Under the pieces are notes generated by a model. That model worked only from the letters and a program-made list of their open reading frames with translations, did not search any database and was not told the origin of the DNA. Below are positions 1 through 12,200 of a DNA stretch of 64,000 nucleotides, in pieces (the stretch's first letter is position 1; every line of letters starts with the position of its first letter). A program made the position numbers and the translations under genes. The stretch is taken from the NCBI GenBank assembly GCA_914767715.1, contig OU612069.1, positions 5,084,001 through 5,148,000 on the forward strand, given 5' to 3'. Origin of the DNA: Membranipora membranacea. Its lineage: Eukaryota; Bryozoa; Gymnolaemata; Cheilostomatida; Membraniporidae.

Positions 1-194
1 GGCTAATCTCACAAACTGCCTAAACTACCCTGACGCCCATAGCATAGGCTACTCTCAGAACTCAGGCTAATCTCACACACTGCTTTAACAACACTGACCC
101 CCATATCATAAGGTGAGATATCTGATCAGTGACACATTCTTAGTCACTGTGACGAACAATATCATATTTCTCTGCTGTGAAAATGCAGGCATTA

Positions 195-1755
195 TCATGG
201 GCCCCACGGACTTACATGTCTTTACTTTGCCAATGTCCACTATCAACCACCCAAGAAACACCAAACAGGAAAAGACACAAAAAAATTATTTTGACAACCG
301 ACCTTGAAATATCTCACAATATCTCTCCCCTCCTTCCTCTTTCATTTGCTTCAGGTATGAAGTTTCTAGCACAAACAGAGCTGACTTTATGGACCAGAGA
401 AAAAAGATGCTTTCTTGCATCTAGATGCCAGATCATGTGACATGTCATAGCAATCGAGGACGATTGCAACCAAGGGAGTGCAGATGTCACATCTACAGAG
501 CATACAGGAGAATTTTCTATATCATCATCAGTACACTCAAACTCAACTTGAGGACACGCTAGTAACAGACAGGACATTTAACCTCGATCAAAGTTAACTG
601 AATCAAAGTGAACATCGATCAAAGGCAACTGAATTAAATCAAAGCGCTAATTTTAATATCTGTACCCACTCTTGGGACCGATCAACCCACTCTTGGGGCA
701 GATGTATTTTGTTGTTTTTCTTGTGTTTGTTTACTGATGAGTGTCAGCAGTGTTTTAATGGGTTTGGAACCATGCTATATAAGAACATGGTTCACGAATG
801 GAAAGGCCTCTTCGTTTGCAACTTCATTTGGAGGCAGGTCAGTTTTTAAACATGGAAGTTTTACAGTTTTTATCATAATATTATTCTCATTTTACATTAG
901 TTATATTTATAGGGAAATAGAACTTGCCTTGTTTTTGATAATGGCACAGTATAACACTTGGTTGGATTATTTGTATCATCAATTAATTTAGTTAAATGAA
1001 TTAAAGTGAGCATGCATGGCATCATCAACTAGAAAGAATAACTTGTTGAAATCAGACATGTACTGTTAAGTTGAATTAATTACGCTTGATTCTAAACTTG
1101 AACGAACTAAAAGACACGCTCTTAAGTCAAGTGTTTAATCGCGACATCAAATGAGATCACATCTAAATAAGTCAGTGTCGCATAGTGAGAATCATCATGC
1201 CAAGCTCATGAGCACAGATCTCAGTAGCGGAGAGTTAATGCGGTGACTCCATAACCCGGAATCCCACAGTTTCTACAAAATTCACAAAACCTGAGTAGGC
1301 TGAAATGGCTGCATGAGTATTGACATCCCCACATGATTATTGTACTTATATTTTATTTCACTAAATTGGTTCTTTTTACACTCATATATGAGTTCTAAAT
1401 TATATTCGTTAATTTTTAAGCTACTAATAAACTATGAGAAACCATATATGAGTATAAAAAGAACCAATTTAGTGAAATAAAAAAAATAATCATGTGGGGA
1501 TGTCAATACTCATGCAGTCATTTCAGCCTACTCAGATTTTGTGAATTTTGTAGAGGCATCTTTTTTCTCTGCTCAATAAAGTCAGCTCCGTTTGTGCTAG
1601 AAACTTTAAACCTGAAGGAGGAGTGAGTTAGTGTGAGAGAGTTCAAGGTGGGTTGTAAAAAAATTCTTTTTGTGTCTTACCCTGTTTGGTGTTTTTGAGT
1701 GGTTGATAGTGGACATTGGCAAAGTAAAGACATGTAAGTCCCAGGGGCCCATGGC
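195..1755. mobile_element. Inverted-repeat element with a nested hairpin
   Basis: Outer arms of about 210 bp (195-412 and 1555-1755) are diverged reverse complements, starting at ATGGGCCCC. Just inside the right arm is a second hairpin (about 1268-1400 with 1425-1556). The interior, about 415-1265, has no coding signal I can support. Confidence 0.6.
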
Positions 1756-2011
1756 TATTATCCATTAATGCATATGAGTTACATCGTGTGAATAAACTTG
1801 GTCATATTTGAATAATCTAATCCATCGAGCCCAAAACACATATCATATCCTTGTTCATCATTTATTGCATTGTTGTTATCGCCCTCCTCGCATTCTCTCA
1901 TAATAAGTTTATCAACAGGTTGAGCGTATGTAGTGCATTGCACTAACTTGTGCGCAGCAGGCCAAAGCGAAGCGTTGATCGTTGATTTCTCTTGGTAATC
2001 TCAGTCTAAGC

Positions 2012-2266
2012 ATGGACGCCGTTTTTCAAAGGTTCCTAGGTAGTATGTCTAACTCGGACATTTCAGCCTTAAAATCCAAATGTAGGTTTAGAGGCATTGA
2101 TTTTAATGGTGACAAGAGCACCTTCTTATCTCGGCTACAGCAGTTACTTGAAAAGGAGTCTTTCGCACCGGTGCCATCTCAGAGTCAGCAAATCCAAACT
2201 CTGGCAGCAACTGACTACACATACATGTCTGTAGCTGCGGAGCACATGTCAGGATACGCTGATTAG
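2012..2266 (+). pseudogene. SAP-like domain fragment, open reading frame ending at TAG
   Basis: An ATG at 2012 opens MDAVFQRFLGSMSNSDISAL; the following residues fit the SAP DNA-binding motif (L-K-x2-C-x2-RGIDFNGDKSTFLSRLQ). A Gln/Ser-rich stretch follows, then TAG. The same frame stays open another 42 codons with similar composition, so this may be a decayed gene or transposon ORF, or a real first exon whose donor I cannot find. Confidence 0.4.
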
Positions 2267-2673
2267 ATACAGCCTGAACAATATAACGGAAGCCTATCAA
2301 CAGGACAGCACTCACTACTAGATGGAGACCAGCCAAGATATCAACATTCAGGAATACAATGTATCAACACCCAGCACAAGTCAGCTTAGCAGAAGCAGAA
2401 TCTCTAGAAGGCTCTATTCTTTAATATGATAACTAGACAGATACAAAAGCTCTCCAGATTATCTAGCATTAGCTCATTATGATGAGGTTCACAATTTACT
2501 CAACTTCTCTAGGTTATCAAACCACATCAAGTACTAGGCACACCATCACTAACACCACGGCAACTAGACCATCAGATTTGCAGGCGACAGTTAATTGATC
2601 ACCAGGAGTGTAACACCAGCCCCTCGATCTCCAGGTTTGCAAGCATCATCTCCACTACAAAGTCATCACTTAA

Positions 2674-2864
2674 AGGGATAATACACTTCTGATCTCTGTT
2701 TTGCAGCCAATGGAGCACAGAAAAATGTATGCAAAACTACAATTTAGAATGCACATTTGAGCAGAACAAGGGGTTTTGAATTACAAATAAGGAGTTTATG
2801 TATGTACATACATTTTTCTGTGCTCCATTGGCTGCCAAACAGAGATCAGAAGTGTATTATCCCT
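2674..2864. mobile_element. 191-bp MITE with TTAA target site
   Basis: Near-perfect terminal inverted repeats of about 58 bp starting AGGGATAATACAC are flanked on both sides by TTAA (2670-2673 and 2865-2868). TTAA target sites are typical of piggyBac and Kolobok; the AGGG start favours Kolobok. Confidence 0.75.
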
Positions 2865-2869
2865 TTAAC

Positions 2870-4005
2870 TATGCGTTCTTCTACAGGTTTGAATTAATCA
2901 GCCAGCAACAGGTCATCCTGTACCAGCACAAAGACTCGAATTATTATAAAAAAACTCTGCAGCGTCAGCTAACATACAACCTGATACTATCAGCAACCTC
3001 ACCAGTACGATCCTACAGCCAAATACTATTACAAGGCGTACAAATTAAGGAAATTCATATCACATATACCCAATGTGCATCTGTCATATTGTTTATCCGA
3101 TGAGTGAGAGTCGAAAATAGAGTCTCTGACTCCTTGGCTTACCTGATGTTTAAAAATTAATTTGCATCATGTGGGTGTATGTTAGACAGTGATATGACAT
3201 AACTCATTTCAAAAATCCAGATTACTGAAAGTGTAGTATGACTTGTGTCTTAGCACTAATTGGCTACGCTAAGATGTATAGCTTCGAGGTTGGATGATAA
3301 GTGAAAGTTGGAAAGGTGTCCTTGCTCAATTATCAAATGAATTTATGGCCAATCACAGGAAGGTATGTGTGCAGGACAAATTGCCATTGCAACAGATACC
3401 TAAAGATAATGTGCCCGCTTTTCTCCCACTGGACCAAACCGCAGGCGGTATAACAATCATTGAGGTGTCTTCTCTGATATATATACTCTGTGATTTAAAA
3501 TACCAAAAAAAATCATGCTGATATAATTTGTCTTTAAAAGAACAGTTGAGTCACTGTCACACCTGGCACATGAGCAGCCCCTCAACGGTAATCACTAAGG
3601 GGTTGATCTTATGAAACACCACATCGGCAACAGCACTCTGCTCCCTTACGTGCTAGTTATTTCTCATATAATTATTTCGTTTGTAGGAAAATAAGGAGTA
3701 TGTCAAAGATAAATCAGGTAGGACTAAAGTTTAATCTATTAAGGATTCCATTTCTGTGACATACATCTTTAGGGGTGGCAAAACATTTCCAGCTTTATGT
3801 CACAAGGCGAAACACTGGCTTTCTTTGACCCTCTCATGATAGTATAGATGGGTAGTATAGAGGAGAGATGGTAGTTGATAGACAGCTGACATTTAAACCT
3901 TGGAATGAGTGAGAGTTAGTTTTTGTGCTTGTCTAGCCAAACTGCTTGTGACATGTTCCAAAAGCCCAAGTTCCTGTTTTCTCCTAATGTGATGCAAATT
4001 GGAGA
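2870..4005. other. No gene seen
   Basis: Short ORFs only, the best at 3294-3521, with no motif, no convincing splice pair and no phase link to the neighbouring exons. Confidence 0.5.
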
Positions 4006-4009
4006 TTAG

Positions 4010-4174
4010 CTTCTAACACTAACAATCATTGTACTATGGCTGCCGAACACACGGACTACTCTCATGATGAGTCTGTATACCACTCATCTAATGAAGACTT
4101 TGACGAATCAGTACCGACTTTTACAACTCATCAAACTGGATATACGGATGAGCAACAGGAATCGGAATATCAAG
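4010..4174 (+). CDS. Disordered-protein gene, exon 1 seen
   Basis: The frame is open from an acceptor-like ggagattag (phase 1) or from ATG at 4036 (context tactATGG). It encodes DESVYHSSNEDFDES, a motif repeated in the exon at 7802. The donor CAAG|GTTTGT leaves phase 1. It could be the first coding exon or an internal one. Confidence 0.5.
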
Positions 4175-6198
4175 GTTTGTGATTGTAGCGGCTTTGAATA
4201 GTATTCCCTGTGTGTGCTATAATTGTCTCCCTGCATTGGAGGTGGACATTTTACAGTTCAGAGATATGTAACTTGCATCATATTCGAACAGAAGGTGAAT
4301 CTGCTATTCACTATGCAGTATCAATTCAAATAATCAAACATGAAATCATCAGGGGTAGGAATGGGAATAAATCAAGGTGAACGATTGTAACAGTTATATC
4401 AATAGTACACCTGTTCTAAGGGTGTGTTTAATTGTTCCCCTGCATTGGATGTATTGGAATATCAAGGTGAGTGATTGTGAAAGTTATATCAATAGTGCAC
4501 GGGTTCTAAGGGTCTGTTTAATTGTCCCCCTGCATTGGAGGTATTGGAATATCAAGGTGAGTGATTGTAGCTGTTGGTTGATTAATATGGCAAGGTATAG
4601 TCACTCACCACATTTCGAAGAATGAGCAGTGAAATAGTGGGCGCCTTAGGGGCTAGGTCGTGATGCCTGCGCCATTTTGCTCTCAGTTTGTAGGCAGGTC
4701 GGAGCACACCTGGGGGTCCAACAAGTCCCAGTTGTCAGTGGACTGCAGTAGGATTCGAAACCCACGACCTTCAACATTACTTGTTGAAGGGACAGCGCTC
4801 TTAACAAACTGAGCCACCTCCTACTCCTTGTGATTGTAGCGGTTATATCAATAGTACCGTGAGTTCTCAGTGTCTGCTATAGCTGTCTCCCTGTATTGGA
4901 GGCAGAAGTATGTAACTTGTTGTCATTCTGCCCGAGGAGTTAGGTAGAACTCCTTGTTCCACCCACTATATCGGAACGCAATGCGAAGCTGGTCATCACT
5001 TTGCAGTCTCCATTTCAGTATACATACAAGACATCCAGGTTATTCGACCCAGCCATTGCCAGGGGTCCTATAGTGGGATGGGAGTAGACTTACAAGCATG
5101 CAGTTGCGAAGAAACAGCTCATGTCCAGAAGGTGTTACTGCTCAAACTTCCGCTCTTCGTTTTGTTGAAAGTCATCCTACCCCCAGGAGATATAAATATA
5201 ACAAACTCACTGTGACTGGTCTTTCAATGCTCAGTATATGTATATGACCATTATATCAGCAAAAAATGAGATTCTTTTCACATAAACTACTTGTTTAGAG
5301 TTTAGACAAAGGAATATGTACCTGGCAAAGATTATGTTGAGAGACCATCTGAGACCATGTTTTGGAATATCAACACAGCATGCAAACTTGAGAATTGATG
5401 CAATTCATACCATGTGGAAGAACCATTTTGACGGCATTGTCAAACCATTGTTTTCACTAGATCGAGTTAGATATTTTATTGCCTTGATTTTATTTTTGTT
5501 GTATTATTTTGATTTTGGTCTTTTTCGCACATCAGGGAGAACATCTTTCGATGATGGTAGCTGCATATAGTAATGTATATATATATATATACATATATAT
5601 AAGTGAAGTGACCCTTGAAAAACATTCATTGATAAGTTTTTCATGTATTTTTTAGATTCTTTAGAGGGGTCACCAGCATATGATGGCAGCTTTTACGAGG
5701 ATGATTTCCACCAAGCCATGGGTAGGCTAAAATATACATGTAAAAGTCCATATTTGCTGGATAAGCTGACAGGTCACAATAGAAATGAGACTCTACATCT
5801 TACCAACAGGTAATTATGGCAAAGTCAGCATCTTTCTGACACTCTTGGTCTGGTTTGGTTTCTATTTCATCGAACAAATTAAAATATAAAAAAACTCAAA
5901 ATATTAGGTAAAGTGGTGTTGAGGCCTACATGCGCAATAGCTTTGACAATCTTGTAGCTAGTAGAGGCGCAAGGCCGAATTGTCGTAAAAGATGCGGCAA
6001 TAGAATTCAATTATTTTACAATGAAGCAAGTTCCAACCTCAAAGCCAAGAGGTGACACTCTAGCCCTCGTCTGTATAATCAGGAGTAACCACTGTAAGTT
6101 TCTCTATGTCTCTCTGCGTTTCCTCAATTTTAAGTTATTTGTTCTGTCACTGCATGAAAAACATTCAAAAATATGATTGCAGATTGCCAACAAAAGTA

Positions 6199-6230
<32 letters not shown>

Positions 6231-9200
6231 AGTCTCTATCCACAATAATACCGCTTTATTCAGCTTGCTATCCAAATTCTCTTCCAGAATAAAATACAGG
6301 CTGTTAACTGTGAGGCCTGTTCAGATATAACAATAATATGATAATTTTTTGTTGATGCTAATGACTAAGACAAAACAGATGTCCAAAGACCAGATATTTA
6401 CCATTGTAATCAATGATATTCATGGATTGGGAAAACATATCTGACCCTGGACAAGTATATGGCAGTTTATGTATGAATGCTGGAAAAAATTTCTCATCTC
6501 TGATTGGTCCCAAAGCTCCCTAATGCTCATTTGTCAAGTAGCTTGTCTGAGTTTTTAAAGGTCGTTTCTGGGACGTCATTCAATGCATTACGTTAAAGCT
6601 GCCAAAATTTACTTATTACTTATTTTCTTATATACTGATGTATTTCCCCACAAATAGCCGTACTGTGTATTTTACCACTAATCCATGAATTCATATTAAT
6701 GATTGTAGTAGCTGCGATGAAGCTCACTCTCAGAGCGTGGCGTACTCTCCGACAGCAGACATCACCAACGCTTCGACTATATACAACGATGTGACGCCGC
6801 AGTGTGTTCCCTACGGTAGATCTGATCCCGAGTCACATCATGAACCATCTCTTCATCCTTACAGACCTGCCATATACAGCTGTAAATCACCTCTAGTCCT
6901 CGAGGTATGTGGACTGTATCCCTGCACTGAACTTGTGATATTCTATTGCATGATTATCTCAAATCAGATCATGAATCAATTATGCCCCTCAATTTTGGTG
7001 ATTTTTGGCTGGAAATCAGATAATAGAAGACCAGGACATAAGAGGTACTTTGATCAAATTGACTCTAACTATCAAAGATACAGATTCTTAAAGTGCGATT
7101 TTGAGATCAAGGTGAACACATCGTAAGCTGCAGCTTTTTTGCTCAGAAACTCAATTATTCAAATTACTTGAGATCAAAGTATAACATATCCATATGACTG
7201 CTCTAAACCAATTACTGCCATCTCATAGATTAAGTCAGCCTTGGTCTCGTGCCTTGTTCCTTTTATGTGTTTTTTAAAATAAACAACCCTCCACAATCCA
7301 CTACCTGTCATTGTTTTGCTGTTAAACATTCTAATGATATTATTAGAATTACTATGAAGGTGATGATGATGATATCGACAGGCGGACTCGTACCGCAACA
7401 ACTACAGGTAATAAATATAACACAAATACTACAGGTTATATTACCACAGCTGCAACATGATCCATTCAGCAGACAATTGTTACAGGTTATTTACATGCTA
7501 CATACTTGAAATAAAAGTAATCTCAAAATACTGAGTTGTCTGCTTAATGTCAAGTAGCAGACAACTTTATACTACCAAGTTGATGTTCACGTTGGAGTTT
7601 TTTACTACAGTATAAAATTTCCTTTATGAAAATCAAGGTGCGATTAATCTGCCTGCTATAAAACTGACTTCTTATGCGATGTTTGATTATGTATAACCAC
7701 TAACATATATTCATATCAGTATATCTAACATTATATTATATTATTTATATTATATATATAATACAAAATATATACATTGATATATTATTTCTGCTTTGCA
7801 GGTACATTGAGCCGTAGATCTTACAGTAGAGTATCAGGGGTAGATAACTTAGCAGACAGTCATACTGTAGTATATAATGAGGAAACTGACTACGAGAATA
7901 CTACAGATGAAGAGGAGGGACAGGAGGGGGACAACTCAGTATATCACTCATCTAATGAAGACATGCAGAGTACCTCCGCTTACTCTCATCACTCTGAGCC
8001 GACTACTGATGCAGGTAACAGTTAGATCAAGTATAGTTTAGTTTATTATCAGATCTGATATTATCATGTGATAACAAAAATGGATCACGGGGTGCTCTTG
8101 GTAAAAATTGCACTAGAAATTTATCAGCTTACATAATAAAAGTTGGCACGGTATGACGTAAAAAGATTAAAAAAGCTCCTAGGTCTCTTCTCAGTGCAAT
8201 ATCGCTTTTGTATAAAATTACTGACTGTCCAAGAAGATTTTGTGAGGAGTCATTAAAATATTATATTGTGTAACGGGTGGGTAGGATCATTTAAAACTTT
8301 ACTAAAGTATGACCTAATTTGCCTGTAATTTGGGTTCGCGCCTCACCAATAGACTGGGAACAACTGGAATGCAGGCAAGTTGGATGAAAACTGATCTAGG
8401 TAATAATATTATGAAACCTTTATGTTCAAGCTTGGAAGGGAGAGGACAAACACAGAAGATTTGATGTTTGTACAACGTATATTATAGGTAGCAAGGGTGC
8501 AGCCTGTTGGATAAAGGTTAAGGCTTGGGAGCTTTATCAAAATGCACCGGCAACTGCCCCCTAAAAACTAGCAAATGTGACTGCTAGATTTCTTGGTCCA
8601 AAAACCTGGATACAAAGGATCAGGTTTTCAGAAGCCAGTGAGGGGATCTTTTAAAGCTGCAGGCATGATAATACAGTAATTTGGTCAGTTTTAACGTGTA
8701 GAGAGTTCTGAGTGTGCCGGAAATGGATGCATATCGCATAAGTTTATTTCTCGTGATTCACAATAGTAACATATCATTTCCTCGACTTCAGGGTGGTGCG
8801 GTTTCTCATTTTTATACAAAACTTATGAAATGATACTAGCTAGAGCTTATTATCCTAAAATCACCACTGCTTGATAGGCAAAATATATATATTTTTAGTG
8901 ACCAATTCAGGATTGATTTCACCTGGAGGTTAGACCACAGAAGAGAAAAGGAGCAACTGGCTCTAAAATCCTCACTAATTCTGATCGAATGACACCGCCC
9001 TTCCCTCCTGGACTAGCTTTTACTCATAGTTGTTAATTTCACTCACAGTTATTATTGAAATATACTTTTAATAGGTGATCAAGATGATGCAACCAGTCTT
9101 TGTTGCACAGCAGATGAGGATGAGGCTTCTGCACCCGAAGCGCTAGCTCCTTTTTCCCAATTCGGTAAGTAAATCTGTGTTTGGTAAATTGCCAGGGGTT

Positions 9201-12200
9201 GCCAAGTGCACAAAATGGGGTATGAAAATAAAACCCTTCAAGATTTGCTGTTTAGTAAGAAACAGAAGATTGGGCTGCCCCTAAAGAGGGACGCAAGGTG
9301 CCCTAAATCCTCATACTGAGAATGTGATACATCCTAGAAAACTAGAATACATCCTAGAGGTGAGGCCATAGAAGACCTAATCATGGGTGTGCAGCGAGCT
9401 GCCAAAACTGAACTTGCACTAATCGGCCATTGGTAATGACACTTTGATCTTAGGCAATAGGCTGAGATTTGCATGTATCTTCATTATCATCATCTTAAAT
9501 CTTTCTCAGTTTGTAATGTAAACCTGCTTGGTTAACTTTTAAATGTAGTTTATACATATTTAATAGTACAATAGTTATAGATAATAAAATAGCTTGATGA
9601 GACAACTCTGAAACAGAAGAATAGTCTATATTCACCTTTCTCTTACTCTGACAGGATTAGGAGGGGCGATAGTTGGAGGTATGATTAGACAGAGGAGACA
9701 AACCTATTCCTGTAACAGCCCGTTTATACTACATCGCCACAGTGAGCACACATCTCCTATCGATATGTCTGCTAGGCATAGTAATACACCTCGTGTGTGG
9801 TGAGTGGAGCTATGCACCCCTGAGGTCACCTTCGATATAATGCTTAATTAACCATAGAGCAGAACAAAGACTCACTCATCACCTAAGCCTTTTGGCTTCA
9901 TTCCTGTGATCTTTGAGTGTAGTGGGTATCTACTGTCGATAAGACTGTTGATAAGTCTGTCAGGCACAGTATTACACCTTCTGAGAACACATAACTAACA
10001 GTGTATCAAAATTCCTCAACTCTTTTAGTAAGATATATCTACTGATAAGTTACTATCATCACAGTCTGGAATCAATATTACACCAAATGATAACACAACA
10101 ATGGTCCCTGTTTTTATCTGTATCCTCTTCCCTGTGGCTCATTTCTAGTTAGGTGACTTTGTGTGTTGTAGCTTGGCAGGGTTGAGCCGGTTGAGATTTC
10201 AGTCCAGAGAGATGCTCTACTTGGATACGAATGAGATGTTAGTCCTTCCCTCAACTGTTGGTGGGCCTGCTGACCAGGTGATGCCTGAGCACCACCTGGA
10301 GCAGCCGTTACTCGCCACAGAACATAATCAGTCAGAACGATCATCTCTTCAGGAGAAGAGAACTTCACATTGCTCATCAGATACAAGAATTAATATAGAC
10401 ATGAATGGTCTCGGAGCAGGTATTGCTAGCTACTGTATTGTTAGCTACTGTGTTGTTGGCTACTTGTATTGTTAGCTATTTTCACCTACACTTAGCCAAT
10501 GTGTTGGCACTGATTGGCTGGTGGGAGAGGGAGATTCAATGCTAGGTCAGATGGTACTTTCCTGAAATAACCTATTAGTGTTATAGTGACATGTAAGAGT
10601 AATTCATTTTCACTTTCACTGTATTTCACTTGTTATATTTTGTGAGCTAGCATTGGCTCTCTCTCCCACCCAAAAGTCGATTAGATAAGAGCCCTCACTT
10701 TGGCTACCTACCTTGTGGGAAATATTAAATTGAAGCAAACTTGATAAGCTTGTAAAACTCATAATTTATCTAACAGACTCTCTGTGTATACACCAAGTGG
10801 TGAAGTGACACAAAAACTTGGACACAGTTGTAACGAGCTGTTAAAGATTGGCAGTTGGTGAATCTTTTGAACTTACTTTTAACTTCAGACTCTACAGACT
10901 CTGAGGCAGAGAAGCAGTCTCAGAGTATAGGTGAACGTTTACTGAAGCAGGCCAGTCCTCATATAGCAGAGTATCTCAACTCTCAGTCTGAACTTTATAA
11001 CAACAAATCTACCGCTGAGACAGGGGAGCTTAGTCATCGGTCGGCAGACCCGGCTCATCATCAGTCGGCAGACCCGGCTCATCATCAGTCCGCTGACCCA
11101 GCTCCTAACATGGAGGGTTTGGTGGAAGGTGAAAGCGATCAACTTCCCGAGGAGTATACTGCGGGTAAATCTCCCAATGAAGCTCATGTAGCAAGACTAC
11201 GCAATGAATCTGTAAGTTTAGGGTAAAATATGTAAATAGACGTTGGGCAATTTTCTACTAGGTCTATGTTCAAAATATTTAAGAGCCAAACATTACAACA
11301 ATGATATTCTGGACACAAAGTTAATCTGACCGCGCTGACACTCATCAACAGGCTCACGGAGAGAGACTCATACACAATAAGATTAAAAAATCAGTAAATA
11401 CATGCTGCTTTGCTGCTGTTATTCTTTTTGTAAACTCTTTATTGGCAGTCTATATCATTACAACATTGAAATGATTTCTAAATAGTGCGGGAAAAAAGGT
11501 GAAAAGTAAAAAATAGCAAAAATGTTAGAGTGAGAATATAGTAACGTAAGAATGAAATCTGAATGTATCTTTACTTCATATCATGTGAATATATAAACTT
11601 TTATTGGCAACCAAAGTCATCTCATTAGTAATGTTTTTCATTCAGTGCCAGAAAAAAAATTGAAAATAAATTGAATAGAGTAGCATTAACATTGTCGATT
11701 AATTTGATAACATTTGGTTGAATAGCAATGCTCTAAATGATCTGAACTCCTATTTGTACAGACACCAAGGAAATCTGACCTCGCTGACCCTGATCGGCAG
11801 CTGAGGCAGCAGGCTGATAGTCTAGTAGATATGGAGAGAGAAGAAGCCCAAATGACTACAGAGACAGGAGCTGCTATATTAGACGAGATTAGAGATATGC
11901 AGTTTATACTAGATCAAGCACAAGGTATGATAGTTATATAATATGAAAAATAATATGAAATAAAGTATGAAGTTTCAAAAAAGGCAAAAAAGGTCATCAT
12001 TATTACTGATTCAAATATAGTGCCCGCAAGGAGATAAGTATCCGCAAGACAACAAGTTTGCTTATATGCACAGTTTTATAACAGCAAAATTTGTGGCTAG
12101 CTGAAATTCATAAACCTTATAACATTACGCTTAGCTTCTGGTAAGTGCAGGCTGACATTGAATCACCCAAGACTTGCTGAACTGAACTCTAACCCATATT

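Noticed and set aside
3294-3521. 75-codon ORF between the SAP fragment and exon 1
   Set aside because: Some coding-like stretches, but no phase-compatible splice pair and no recognised motif.
4377-4625. 82-codon ORF with repeating residues
   Set aside because: The repetition comes from the 90-bp tandem array of an exon end and intron, not from a protein repeat.
4165-4905. Possible CRISPR array
   Set aside because: Repeat spacing is irregular, spacers are themselves repeated, and the DNA is animal with spliced genes.
9655-9690. Possible transmembrane segment (LGGAIVGGMI)
   Set aside because: Only about ten hydrophobic residues before basic ones, and the rest of the protein looks nuclear.
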